Positions 23,460-32,483 of a stretch of 64,000 bases of DNA are shown here, piece after piece. How positions within the stretch are numbered: the stretch's first letter is position 1; the number at the start of each line of letters is the position of its first letter. Made by a program: the position numbers and the translations under genes. This DNA comes from Zarea fungicola (taxonomy: Eukaryota; Ascomycota; Sordariomycetes; Hypocreales; Cordycipitaceae): assembly GCA_900169235.1 (NCBI GenBank), contig FWCC01000092.1, forward strand, positions 1-64,000. The letters are read 5' to 3'. Under the pieces are notes generated by a model that saw nothing but the letters and a program-made list of their open reading frames with translations, was not told the DNA's origin and did not search any database.

Positions 23460-23890
23460 CTAGTTCTCCACGTCCAATACTGTTAGCGCATCGTAGCCAC
23501 CAGTTTTCACGACTTCTGTGTCTACAATAAACGTAGCTACCAATTTGGCAGGGAGTTCTCGGCTGACGTTTTCGGAAACTGTGTGATGGCAACCAGGCAA
23601 TTCTCGAAAGGTCTCCCCCACACGATAAACCTGTGGCGGGTTTCCATTCATACCGCACAGAATTTCCCCCTCAGTAATAACAGCGACAACTGTTGCGCCA
23701 CCATGTCGATGTGGCGGCGTGTACCCGCCAGGCGGATAGGACACCTCAACCCCAATGACAGACTTTCCAGGGGCATTGGTAAGCTCATAATCGTACAAAA
23801 TCTTTAAAGTATCTCTGGGACGAGTTCTAAACCATATGTCAGGGGCCAGTTACAAATAGCGGAGCGTTTGGCTAACGTTTGAGGAGGCAT
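23460..23890 (-). CDS. Small cupin_2 protein
   Basis: A single-domain cupin. Exons 23890-23877 (14 nt, MPPQ plus two bases) and 23826-23460 give 126 residues. The 50-nt intron has GTTAGC...TTTAG ends and a CTGAC branch site. Without this tiny first exon the family-like frame (RPRDTLKILYDYELTNAPGK) has no ATG before an in-frame TAA. Motif 1 reads PPHRHGGATVVAVITEGEI (H-x-H, later Glu), and motif 2 reads GETFRELPGCHHTVSEN. Both are canonical cupin metal-site motifs, so an Fe/Mn/Zn-bound enzyme is plausible. Members of this fungal group are annotated only as cupin or RmlC-like. It lies divergently upstream of the MDR oxidoreductase (about 375 bp), and the two could share a promoter. Confidence 0.75.
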
Positions 23891-24265
23891 AGTTGCGGAT
23901 GACTGCACCTTGCGCAGGTAATGATTGGTTGCGCTAATTAAACACAAATGCGAGTTCGAGCAAGGCCACTACTTTTATCGTTGGAATTCCCCCAAAATCA
24001 GCAGCAGTGCTACGCTAAATATCTGCAACAGAATCATCAGGAGGTGCCTGTCGCGTCGGGTCGACCGGGTCGGGTTAGTGAAACCCGGGTCGGCCAATGT
24101 TCGATCCCCACGCGGGAAACCGGTTCGGGTAAGCGCGCAAGACGATTTGGAAACATTGTATATGTGTCTGGTTATATAGCTTAAATGATCAAAATACCAT
24201 CCTGGCGAGCTGTGTTTTCTTGTATCTTCGCTCTATCCTCATTTCACAGAGACGACTCAACCAGC
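23891..24265. promoter_or_regulatory. Divergent promoter region, cupin / MDR oxidoreductase
   Basis: About 375 bp between two divergent starts. It contains a GGGTCGGGTT...AACCCGGGTCGG stretch (24062-24094) that can pair weakly with itself and shares a CGGGTCGGG core with three other intergenic sites in the window. A GTTCGATCCC word at about 24100 looks like a tRNA T-arm, but no cloverleaf can be built around it. Confidence 0.4.
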
Positions 24266-25294
24266 ATGGCTGCAGATACGCAGTTTTCAACATTGGCAGG
24301 ACACAAGGTACCGAAGGACGCCCGGGCAGTGGTTCATGATGCCAAGACAAAATCGCTCAATCTCACTACTCTCATTGTGCCTTGCCCAGAACAATCGGAT
24401 CAGCACTTGATTCGCGTTCGAGCTGTTGCTCTAACAAATGGTGAACTCTCCTGGCCGGAACCGGCAGAGGTAGAGACACCCATTCCTGGCTATGACATGT
24501 CTGGAACTGTCATTACCTCACCGGTCGGTTCACCATTCCCGCCTGGTACAAACGTTTTTGCAAGGACGGCGTTTGCTAGGGCCGGATCTGCTCGCCAATA
24601 TTCCATTGCCACGACGGATGAACTTGCGCAGATGCCAAAAAATATTTCTTTTGAAGAAGCAGCCACGGTGCCAATCTCCGCCCTTACAGCATGGCAAGCG
24701 CTCTGTGTGCATGGAACGCTCGCTGCGCCCTGCAAACCTACTCGCACTGCGCAACCTGTGAAGCACAAATCGCCCAGGGTTCTGATAACCGCAGCATCTG
24801 GCGGCGTTGGTTTGTGGGCGGTTCAGCTTGCGTCCATTGCCGGCGCATATGTGGTCGGGACTTGTAGCTCTAAAAATGTCGACTATGTGAAAGACTTGGG
24901 AGCCGATGAGGTTCTAGACTATGCAATGATTGATATAAGTCAGTGGACTCTGGAAGATCCAGCCTCTCGCCAGTTCGACCTCGTCCTGGATTGTGTGGGG
25001 GGAGAAACGCTGAAGAAAGCTTGGAGCTGCGTCCGCCAGTCGGGTCTATTGATTAGCATTGCTGACGATCCAAAAAAGCATCTTCCTAACAAGGAGTCGG
25101 GGACAGGGATCTCAAGTGCCTTTTTCATTGTTGAGGCTGACCATAATCAACTTTCCAATATTGCAAAGTTGATTGAGCTGGGTAAATGCACAGGCATTGT
25201 TAATTCAGTATTTAACTTGGAAGACTATGAATTGGCTTTCAAGAAAGCGTATGAAGCTCGTGGAATAGGAAAGGTTGTTATTAAGATTGAGTAG
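24266..25294 (+). CDS. Zinc-less medium-chain oxidoreductase (quinone-reductase/enoyl-reductase type)
   Basis: An intronless MDR-superfamily NAD(P)H oxidoreductase of 342 residues from MAADTQFSTLAGHK. An in-frame ATG at 24185 would add 27 residues, but the inner ATG has the better context (CAACCAGCATGGCT). Visible features: the N-terminal GroES-like part with PIPGYDMSGTVI, then MPKNISFEEAATVPISALTAWQAL, the Rossmann glycine motif ITAASGGVGLWAVQLA, LGADEVLDY, LVLDCVGGETL and the terminal ARGIGKVVIKIE. The structural and catalytic zinc cysteines of alcohol dehydrogenases are missing, so it belongs with quinone reductases, trans-enoyl reductases and similar enzymes. It is cytosolic. Next to a cupin, a regulator and several hydrolases, it may act in a shared detoxification or catabolic route. 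A decayed relative lies at 30230-30620. Confidence 0.88.
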   Translation: MAADTQFSTLAGHKVPKDARAVVHDAKTKSLNLTTLIVPCPEQSDQHLIRVRAVALTNGELSWPEPAEVETPIPGYDMSGTVITSPVGSPFPPGTNVFARTAFARAGSARQYSIATTDELAQMPKNISFEEAATVPISALTAWQALCVHGTLAAPCKPTRTAQPVKHKSPRVLITAASGGVGLWAVQLASIAGAYVVGTCSSKNVDYVKDLGADEVLDYAMIDISQWTLEDPASRQFDLVLDCVGGETLKKAWSCVRQSGLLISIADDPKKHLPNKESGTGISSAFFIVEADHNQLSNIAKLIELGKCTGIVNSVFNLEDYELAFKKAYEARGIGKVVIKIE

Positions 25295-25792
25295 TCAGCT
25301 TCGAAAATTAAATAGTTAACCAGTCATCCTTCGTTTGTCGTAACGGAGGACGTCTCTAGCGCTTGTTGAAAAGAAACCTTTCTGAGGTGCTTTGCGTTAG
25401 AGTGCTATTAATTCAACAATACATTGTGATCTCTCTCTTAACTTTTGTGCTTCATGAGCGGGCTAGAATTCACTTTACCAACCCGAGGATGAAGTAGAGG
25501 ATGAGGATGAACGCCGAGGCTGACACACAGCATAGGAAAAATGGAGGGTTACTGTAAGTGAACGTCAATTTATCTACACTCCACTCAATTCGGGACGTAA
25601 TTGGTCAACGAAGCTGAGGTCCGTGGCTGACTAGGTCTACTCGACGCAACTGGACTTGTGGCGATTGAGTCGAGTGGTGTGTAGCCTTGCGCCCAGTACG
25701 GTACAAGAGTCTAGGCTGAGTTTTACAATACGCAAAGAGATATTTACTTGATTTTATGCTGGCTAAATATATACCGAGCTAGTTCTTTGTAA
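25295..25792. other. Intergenic between converging genes
   Basis: About 0.5 kb between two 3' ends. Nothing recognised. Confidence 0.6.
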
Positions 25793-26437
25793 TTAACTAT
25801 CTACCCTCTGCCCAATTCGCGATCCAAACGGTTTACTGCCCGGATACACCAGGTTATACCTTTTGCAAATCATCTCAACGCTCTCCGGCTTGTATTCCAG
25901 ACCATATTTGGCAGCCAATTCAGCGCCAGGCATACCAGGTCCTGAAATTTCATCGATACTGTGGGCATTCATGGCCGTCATCAAGTCGCGAGCCTCGTCA
26001 AAATACTGCTCGAAGCCGCCGGGGGCGATGATTTCAAGAACACGGCAATCTGTCTCACCATCATTCCAAAACGTGTGCCACTGGTTCCGGGGCTTAAAGA
26101 CCAATTCGCCTGCCTCAGCGTACACCACGTCATCACCAAGCATGGCCCCCATTCGTCCTTCAAGGATAAAGCTGTATTCGTCCTCATTCGTATGTTTATG
26201 AAGCGGTGATACTAGCGTTTTGGCAGGGATGGGATGTTCAATCATCGAAAAGAGGCCTGCACTTTCGTCGTTCCACACCAAGAAACGCACGCCAAGTGAC
26301 TGAAGGTTGACGAATTTACCGTCCGCGGCAGTGACTTTGCGTGGACCTTGTTCATAGGTAAAACGTGTCTTCTTTGCATTGTCTGATGCGAGTTTGAGAC
26401 TGGTTTGATTTTCTGTCGAGTCCATTTTTCGATTCAT
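25793..26437 (-). CDS. Cupin, quercetinase-like
   Basis: A single-exon cupin of 214 residues from MNRKMDSTENQT (MDSTEN at 26425 is an alternative; the ATG at 26536 adds a non-family hydrophobic stretch). A CCACAG just before the start suggests a 5' UTR intron. The complete metal-binding set is visible: SPLHKHTNEDEYSFILEG (H-x-H-x4-E) and PRNQWHTFWND (third His), as expected for a 3-His-1-Glu mononuclear metal centre. This is the pattern of fungal cupins annotated as quercetin 2,3-dioxygenase-like, but substrate identity cannot be read from the sequence. The C-terminal helix region (ARDLMTAMNAHSIDEISGPG; AAKYGLEYKPESVEMI) is typical of this group. No signal peptide from the chosen start. It is convergent with the MDR gene. 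Confidence 0.82.
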   Translation of the reverse strand: MNRKMDSTENQTSLKLASDNAKKTRFTYEQGPRKVTAADGKFVNLQSLGVRFLVWNDESAGLFSMIEHPIPAKTLVSPLHKHTNEDEYSFILEGRMGAMLGDDVVYAEAGELVFKPRNQWHTFWNDGETDCRVLEIIAPGGFEQYFDEARDLMTAMNAHSIDEISGPGMPGAELAAKYGLEYKPESVEMICKRYNLVYPGSKPFGSRIGQRVDS

Positions 26438-27659
26438 CCTGTGGGAATGAGCAAAGATAATGAATGGTAGATGGTAAGATATAAACCAGGCGTTGGATAC
26501 CGGACCCATTCTACCAAGCCTAGCGACGAACCCCAAGTCATGATGGCTCTTATAAGTACTTGAAAAAACTCGCCATTATTCGTTGTCTCTAAATGCTGAG
26601 CATCCAGAACTCCACAGGATCCACTAGTTAGATGATATGGAATAGCCCGACCTATAATTTGTAACCGTTCTCATTCATTGGGCTCCATAGCAGTAAAACA
26701 TGGCTTGGATTTATAAGCCATACAGTGGTTAAGGCTAAGATCCGGAATGAGTTGGCACCTAGGGATACTAGTTGTTTGGCTTCATGTATTCAGACACGCT
26801 TGTAGAGTTAGGTCCCCTCAAGTGGCACAGGACATGCTCAGCTAGTTATGTATCTGCATCAATATCAACCGCGCACCGTCGTAGCTGTATTGTTTGTCAA
26901 AACGCCTCCAAGAAAACAGCGATATCGATACTCCGTCCATGCGTCTTCAGATTCTATCCTGGCTCGGGTCGGGTCGGGAGCAGTCCCTGGATACCTTGGA
27001 AGTACCCTCTGTATTCGTGTGTACGGGCCTAGTCAGCCACACTACCATTTTCTTGGCATTATGTAGCCGGTACTAATCCGGCCCGAGATACGGTTTACTT
27101 CGATTACCCGATTTTCTGGAAAGAGTCGCTGGCGTTAGTGCCCTGAGAGCCAGTTTCTGGCGACACCACCGGCCAGCTCCAGAGCCACTCCCAATCTGTT
27201 GCGGGAGTATAACGGAGTGACTGATCAAGCCACGAAGCTTCGTATATCCGGTTGCGGGCTCCTGCCGGTCAATGCGTTGACCGACGGCAGCAAGCCACGG
27301 ATATGAAAAGTCAAGTGGCCATGACAGCTACTGTATTTCCTTGTTCTTTTGCACTGTATTATAAATAGGGAGAAATTTCGCCCTATCCTTACCGAATCAA
27401 CAACGATACCGCCTGCATCTACATCGAGAGAATGTGTCTCGGTATGTGCAATTGTAACAGCGAAAACCATGTCGAACCAACATATACCCAGTTTGATCAC
27501 CAGCTCAAGCATAACAACGGCAAACATTGTCATCCGAGAGACTTTAAGAATTCGATGGGCTAGCAGGTGACGGAGTTTCATGATGATATTAATGCAACTA
27601 GTAGAAGCAGGCAGACGATTGTCGTACACATAGGCTCAGCGTCGATCGAAGACTCCTCA
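26438..27659. other. Intergenic with a hairpin and a weak open frame
   Basis: About 1.2 kb. It contains a CGGGTCGGGTCGGG run (26964-26978) and an inverted repeat CGGTCAA-TGCG-TTGACCG at 27266-27283. On the minus strand a frame at 27225-27629 contains one hydrophobic stretch and a donor-like GTAAGG; it could be a piece of a small membrane-protein gene, but I cannot assemble a convincing model. Confidence 0.45.
27266..27283. repeat. Short inverted repeat (hairpin)
   Basis: CGGTCAA and TTGACCG flank a 4-base loop. The outer bases TGC and GGCA extend the pairing after a small bulge. Function unknown. Confidence 0.5.
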
Positions 27660-29563
27660 TTACCCCATCAATGTTGGTCCAGACGCACTGCTCGGATCAT
27701 CAGGATAGATCAAATCTTCCAGGTTGAAGTCACCATTTGAATCACGACCCCCAAATACGGCTTTGGCCATGAGCTTAAGCTCGTTGGACAATCCCGTGGC
27801 AAGTGGCCAGGTCTGCTCAAGACCCTTGAGAACACCGAGAAAAACTATTACAAGGTCCTTGACCTCGGCGTATTCAGAGCCATTGAGCACGTACTCACAT
27901 GCAGAAAGTTGTGCCGCAGTAGCGAACGACCCCATACACATCACGAACGGACTGTGCGTAGTAGGTCGCGGAGACAACACTAGCATCTCCACCATGGCCT
28001 TGGCAGCCTGTACAGCTTTGTGTCCGTGTCGTTCCTCACCAGGCGCAAGTGCAGCAAGCGGCTGGGGTGATGTTGGAGCCCCGTACTTGGAGCATAGAGG
28101 CTCCATAATACTTTCATGGAGCTGTGACTTGGATCGGTGCAAGTGAGTCGTGATGCTGAACAAGTTAATTACCAGGATCACAGGCTTGCAAAACAACCAG
28201 ATATTCGTCGTTCAGCTTTACATACGCATGTATTATAAAATGTGCTCGAAACATTATCTCATCCATTGTACCATTCGCGTCAGCAGGGTGGCGTTTCGCA
28301 GGTGGGAGATGCAGATTCCAGCTCGCAATATTAGCTTCCGCGCTCTTTACTAGAGACAAAGAGGCAGTCCCACTGCTTGAGATTGCTGCTAGCATCATTC
28401 CAAGGATGCGAGCACCATCAATAAGATACGCAAATGAAGAAAACATATCGTCGGAAGTGGAGAAAACGCGGTCTTGGTATTCCTCAAAGGTGCGCAGCGG
28501 ACATACAGCCTAGGATGGAGTCGAGTTAGTATATTGCTCTTGGCATTGCTTTTCGTATACTTGCCGGTCTTTGGGTGGTTGCGTCATCACAAGGTAAATG
28601 TGTACTTATTTTCGTTTTCCAGAGCGAAAATGATGGAAGCTGTCGAACACCTGAAAACACAGCATCCACAACATACAATTCCCACCAGGTGCGTCTCCAA
28701 CTCTCCTCTAGCATTGGATCGCCGTTACCATATTCACTTGCAAATGTTTGATACTGCATGCCAAGTTCAAGGGCCAGATGCTTGGCCTTTTGCAGCATGC
28801 ATACGGAAGACTCAGCCTCGCCGTTCCATTCCAGAAAAAGGGCATAGAGCAGCAGCGCCTGGACACTATATCCAGTTTCTAGCAAGGCATTTTCCACTAC
28901 TGCATCTGTTTCTGCGAGATATTTTGAGGTCTGGGCAACATTTACATATCGCGATCCAATGAGCCTCATGACTGGCAGCAGCTGTTCAACAGAGACCGGA
29001 TTGCCCGCCCTCTGCCGGGCCATTTCTGATTCCGGCAAGACAAAAGGATGCCCTGGGTAAAAGTATCTGTAAAACCCTTCCAGCAGTGCGTTGTCCGAGG
29101 TGGACACGTCCTCGAGATACATATTCATGCCCCCAGGTGAACGGTAAATAGAAGTCTCCACGTTATAGAGAGGGCTTCGTCTTATTGGGGAAAGCTCCAA
29201 GGCTGATTCCAATGTGGGTGCCCCTGTTGCCACGGCAGAAGCCGCTCCGGCTTGCTGGCCTCGTCCCTGACGGGAGTTTCGCGGCCGATTCCGCAGACTC
29301 TTGTAGATGCAGTTTTTGTTGCTCTGTTGACAACGTGAACATACTGGCATCCCAGCATCACATCTTAAATGCTGATTGCGACACTCTGTGCATGCAATTG
29401 AGACTCTCTGTTTGGTTTTGCTCCGCTGTTTTCCTCTGTCTTCATCTTGGCTTGTGCTGGACTGATCCAAGGTAGATGTGGACGTTGGCGCAATAAAATT
29501 AGAGTTTTCCATGACTATAATAGAATCAGCATCGCCAGGTGCTGGCGCTCCAGTAGTATTCAT
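27660..29563 (-). CDS. Zn(II)2Cys6 fungal transcription factor
   Basis: A nuclear fungal-type regulator of 592 residues in three exons: 29563-28565, 28509-28226 and 28155-27660. The binuclear zinc cluster starts at Cys58 (CTECRNQHLRC...CSRCQQ...C), with spacing C-x2-C-x6-C-x6-C-x2-C-x6-C, after a basic lead (KQRSKTKQR). The middle region (EGFYRYFYPGHPFVLPES; YSVQALLLYALFLEW; RRTWWELYVVDAVFSGVRQ) is the fungal-specific transcription-factor domain. Intron 2 (70 nt) is GT-AG. Intron 1 (55 nt, 28564-28510) starts GCAAGT and ends CTAG with a CTAAC branch site; only this joins LPCDDATTQRP to AVCPLRTFEEYQDRVF in phase. It lies amid MDR, cupin, lyase-family and hydrolase genes and is the obvious candidate regulator of that neighbourhood, though this is inference. 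Confidence 0.88.
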
Positions 29564-29699
29564 GGTAACTGCTTCATGCAGTCAAATATGCCTACAGAGA
29601 AGAAGTGTAAGAAGATGTGAGGCCATTGGCGCTGTTACCCCACGCAGGAGTTAAGTCACGTGGTAGTATGCTATCTTGCGAATTACTTTTAAACGCTGT

Positions 29700-29945
29700 C
29701 TTGATTAGACATATAAACTAACCACAGCTAAGAGTAGTTTTACATAAAGGAGTTAAGCCCACTGAACAAGGTTACTAGTACTTTTAATATTAAACTAATA
29801 AGGTCCATTTTATTAATATACCTTTTAAGTAAATCTATTTCTATTATTATTGCTATTTAGATTTCTTGCACTTAACTTGGTTTAATATAAATAGGCTCTA
29901 CTGAATGATTTACTTTCTTTAAATTCCTACCTCCTATTAACTTGA
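29700..29945. repeat. CpG-free, TA-rich block (RIP-like)
   Basis: I find no CG dinucleotide over about 245 bp, while TA is very common (TTAATATTAAACTAATAAGG and similar). That is the footprint expected from repeat-induced point mutation on an old repeat, although no original element is recognisable. Confidence 0.5.
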
Positions 29946-30229
29946 CCGAAAACGGGACTTTTATCTCATAACTTCTTTACTAATATCGATACAGGGTGAG
30001 TTTCATACCGTCAACCGAAGTGTGCGTAGAGGATGCCAAGGATGAAGACTCAGCTACATAGACTTCCAGCTGGTTGTACCTTGTTGGGTCGCAGGTGAGG
30101 TTCAGGTCAAACTTACATTACAGGAGGATGCTGGCGGCAATGGAGTATAATCCATTCGTGAAACTTTGTCGACTACAAGTGGCGAAACTGGTCCCATTCC
30201 GCTTGGTGATGCACCAGTGTTGTGAGGGC

Positions 30230-30620
30230 CCCTCGGTACCGTCTTCCCTCGAGAAATGACTGGCCTTGCTTCTGTTGATCGCTTTTACAACGTCTTTGAA
30301 ATCAAACATGGAGTCAAGCATGGCTCTAAACTTGACTTTATCAATCAGGCCAGCGATTTTTATCAACTGGATGGCGTCCATATCAACAATTTAGTCCCGA
30401 CCATCCTGGCCAATTGGCAGCCTAAAGCGCTGTTGGACCAGCGACGCCAGCACTCAGGATTGTTTACCGCTGTTAACCTAGAAGAATTGGACAAAGCTTG
30501 CCACGCCGTAGGAGCTAACAGAGAGACTGAAGCGGCTTCAGCAAAGGTCAAACTGTTCGGTTTCTGTATCCCTTACACCACTCCACAGCCAGCGTTAGCC
30601 TATGCCGTGCCTCTTCGGGT
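30230..30620 (-). pseudogene. Relic of a zinc-less MDR oxidoreductase gene
   Basis: Two minus-strand pieces still read like an MDR enzyme. The upstream piece is KPNSLTFAEAASVSLLAPTA followed by WQAL, equivalent to the MPKNISFEEAATVPISALTA segment of the intact gene at 24266-25294. The downstream piece is LIKIAGLIDKVKFRAMLDSM, then FDFKDVVKAINRSKASHF, equivalent to the C-terminal substrate-domain end. Between them the Rossmann fold is missing, apart from a possible GCQLARMVG remnant, and the pieces are in different frames separated by stops. The N-terminal GroES-like half is absent. This is a degraded copy, not a functional gene. Confidence 0.6.
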
Positions 30621-31161
30621 CGGGTATGGGTGGTTTACTGGGGCTAACCTTAAGCAGCGATGGACGAGAAACCCGCCTTGTGAGCTGGCCGACGAAGCTG
30701 TTGTCGTATGGCAAATACTATTGCTGTCTCGCTGGTGAGTAAGGCTGTGTGATGCACAGTACTTGGTGACTCGGTAAAGTTCCTAGGTTGTGATGCATCG
30801 TATCTATTCTATTAGTAATGAATTGCCTGAGACAGTGATGTGCAATCCCTATGCATGGCGAAACAGTACGAGAGGGAAATACGTCATAGTAGCAAGCGCA
30901 GAGAGCCGGTCGCTTCGGGGTAATAGCATTATTAATGGCCATTAATGCGCAGACTTTCCATTGATGCTGCGTCGCGTGTCATAGCTTCGTAATTATTAAG
31001 TATGTCTCGTACCGCTGTCTTATAGGAAGCGGTAGCTTCTTCATTACCATCCATCACCCTGTTTGTCAGCAAGTCCAGCATTACTGAGCGTACATTTAAA
31101 TTCACCATACTTGATTATAGCCCCTCTACTTCTAGTCGGAATTCCTCGAACTAGCAGTAAA

Positions 31162-31920
31162 ATGTCCAATGCGACGGCCATGTCACTCAAGGCACTCCAC
31201 GTCCCAGGAAAGCCCCTTGTCTTGGCTAATGTCTACGATATCCTCTCTGCTCAAGCCATTGCGCAGCTTCCCGGATGCAAAGCGCTCGCGACAGCAAGCT
31301 ACGCAGTAGCTGCTGCCAATGGTGTTACCGATGACGACATGGACATGGAAACAAATCTCCGAGCCTCAAAGGCAATTGCCAAGATTGCCGCCGAGTTCAA
31401 TAAGCCACTAACTATTGATATTCAAGACACCTATGGCAAAAACTTGAGACAGACCATTGCTGCACTGGTCGACTATGGCGTCCACGGCGTCAATCTTGAA
31501 GATGTCGACAAGGGTTCGCAAAAGTTATACTCCCAGGACGAGGCTGTTGATCGCATCAAGCTCACACTCAAGACGGCGGCGGAAAACGGTGTCAAGGACT
31601 TTGTTGTCAATGCCCGGTGTGATGTACTGGTTCGGGGTGGCGAGCTCAGCGAAGTTCTGCAACGCGGCAAGGCCTATCTGGCTGCCGGTGCGACGACTGT
31701 CTTTGTATGGGGAGGATCAGGGCGTGGAGTCAGTCGCGACGAGATCAAGACCATGGTCAAGGAGTTTGACGGCCGGCTGAATGTTGCCATGAAAATGGTA
31801 GATGGACTAAATGTCAAGGAGCTGTCTGAACTTGGTGTTGCGAGGATTAGCGTGGGGCCACAGCTTCAATTTATTGCCATGGCCGCATACGCTGAGGAGG
31901 CAAGGAAGATTCTGGAGTAA
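31162..31920 (+). CDS. PEP mutase / isocitrate lyase superfamily enzyme
   Basis: An intronless gene of 252 residues from MSNATAMSLKALHVPGKPLV (an in-frame ATG at 31063 adds an unlikely 33-residue leader). It has the (beta/alpha)8 barrel pattern of the PEP-mutase/isocitrate-lyase superfamily: LVLANVYDILSAQAI, CKALATASYAVAAANG, the metal-site strand LTIDIQDTYGK, VHGVNLEDVDKG, DFVVNARCDVLVRG, AGATTVFVWGGSG and LGVARISVGPQLQ. The lyase loop K-K/R-C-G-H of isocitrate and methylisocitrate lyases is absent, so it is not one of those. Oxaloacetate-hydrolase-like, dimethylmalate-lyase-like or uncharacterised C-C/C-P lyase activity remains open. It lies between the Zn(II)2Cys6 regulator and the epoxide hydrolases. 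Confidence 0.87.
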   Translation: MSNATAMSLKALHVPGKPLVLANVYDILSAQAIAQLPGCKALATASYAVAAANGVTDDDMDMETNLRASKAIAKIAAEFNKPLTIDIQDTYGKNLRQTIAALVDYGVHGVNLEDVDKGSQKLYSQDEAVDRIKLTLKTAAENGVKDFVVNARCDVLVRGGELSEVLQRGKAYLAAGATTVFVWGGSGRGVSRDEIKTMVKEFDGRLNVAMKMVDGLNVKELSELGVARISVGPQLQFIAMAAYAEEARKILE

Positions 31921-32483
31921 AAGCCATGTTTCAACGCATTGAATAAATGCTGCAAAGATGATCTTAAAAATAATCGATGAAATGACATAAATCATCGAGG
32001 TACTAGACTGAGTCCCCATGGTGATGAGATGCATCAAGGCTCCATAACATTTAGTTCTCAACCACACAAGGAACAGTAACAGAAATGGCCGTAGCGGCGC
32101 CACAAGAGTGACGGAACTACGGAGTAGGTACGCAAGGCTCGTACGGTCTACAGCTTGGAGGTCTGGGTCGAATGCAATTGTAGAACGCTGTGCGTAGGCT
32201 GACCGCTATTTGATCTCAGTAGAATGTGCAAGCCGCTATGGCTGGGTTAATTTCATACCGAATCACCAGCGTTCCTCACATTTAGATCAGAAAATAACGA
32301 GAGAGGCACAGACGGATTGTGTTGAAAGTAAACGAGTATTTCAACATTGAGTTCAAAATGACAGCGACACTAATTGCCTTGTCCGACCAACACATCGTTC
32401 CGCATAGAGCGCAAACCAGAATCCCGATCGGAAACATCCACATTGCGGAAAACAACCTTGGAGTAGCAAGCCATGCTGCGATA
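31921..32483. other. Intergenic between converging genes
   Basis: About 0.56 kb between two 3' ends; no recognisable feature. Confidence 0.6.

Larger units (their letters stand above)
29564..31161. other. Intergenic with a relic gene and a CpG-free AT-rich block
   Basis: About 1.6 kb. It includes the CpG-free block 29700-29945, the MDR relic at 30230-30620 and a CGGGTCGGG word at about 30615. The rest shows no gene. The last few hundred bases are presumably the promoter of the PEP-mutase-family gene. Confidence 0.55.

Noticed and set aside
24040..24140. Possible tRNA gene (GTTCGATCCC word)
   Set aside because: The T-arm-like word has no pairing stem, and no anticodon or acceptor arms fit around it.
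27225..27629. Minus-strand frame with one hydrophobic stretch and a donor-like GTAAGG
   Set aside because: I could not find a continuation exon that gives a recognisable protein; kept only as a remark in the intergenic entry.
30256..30738. Plus-strand open frame of 160 codons
   Set aside because: It is the antisense of the MDR relic and has no domain of its own.
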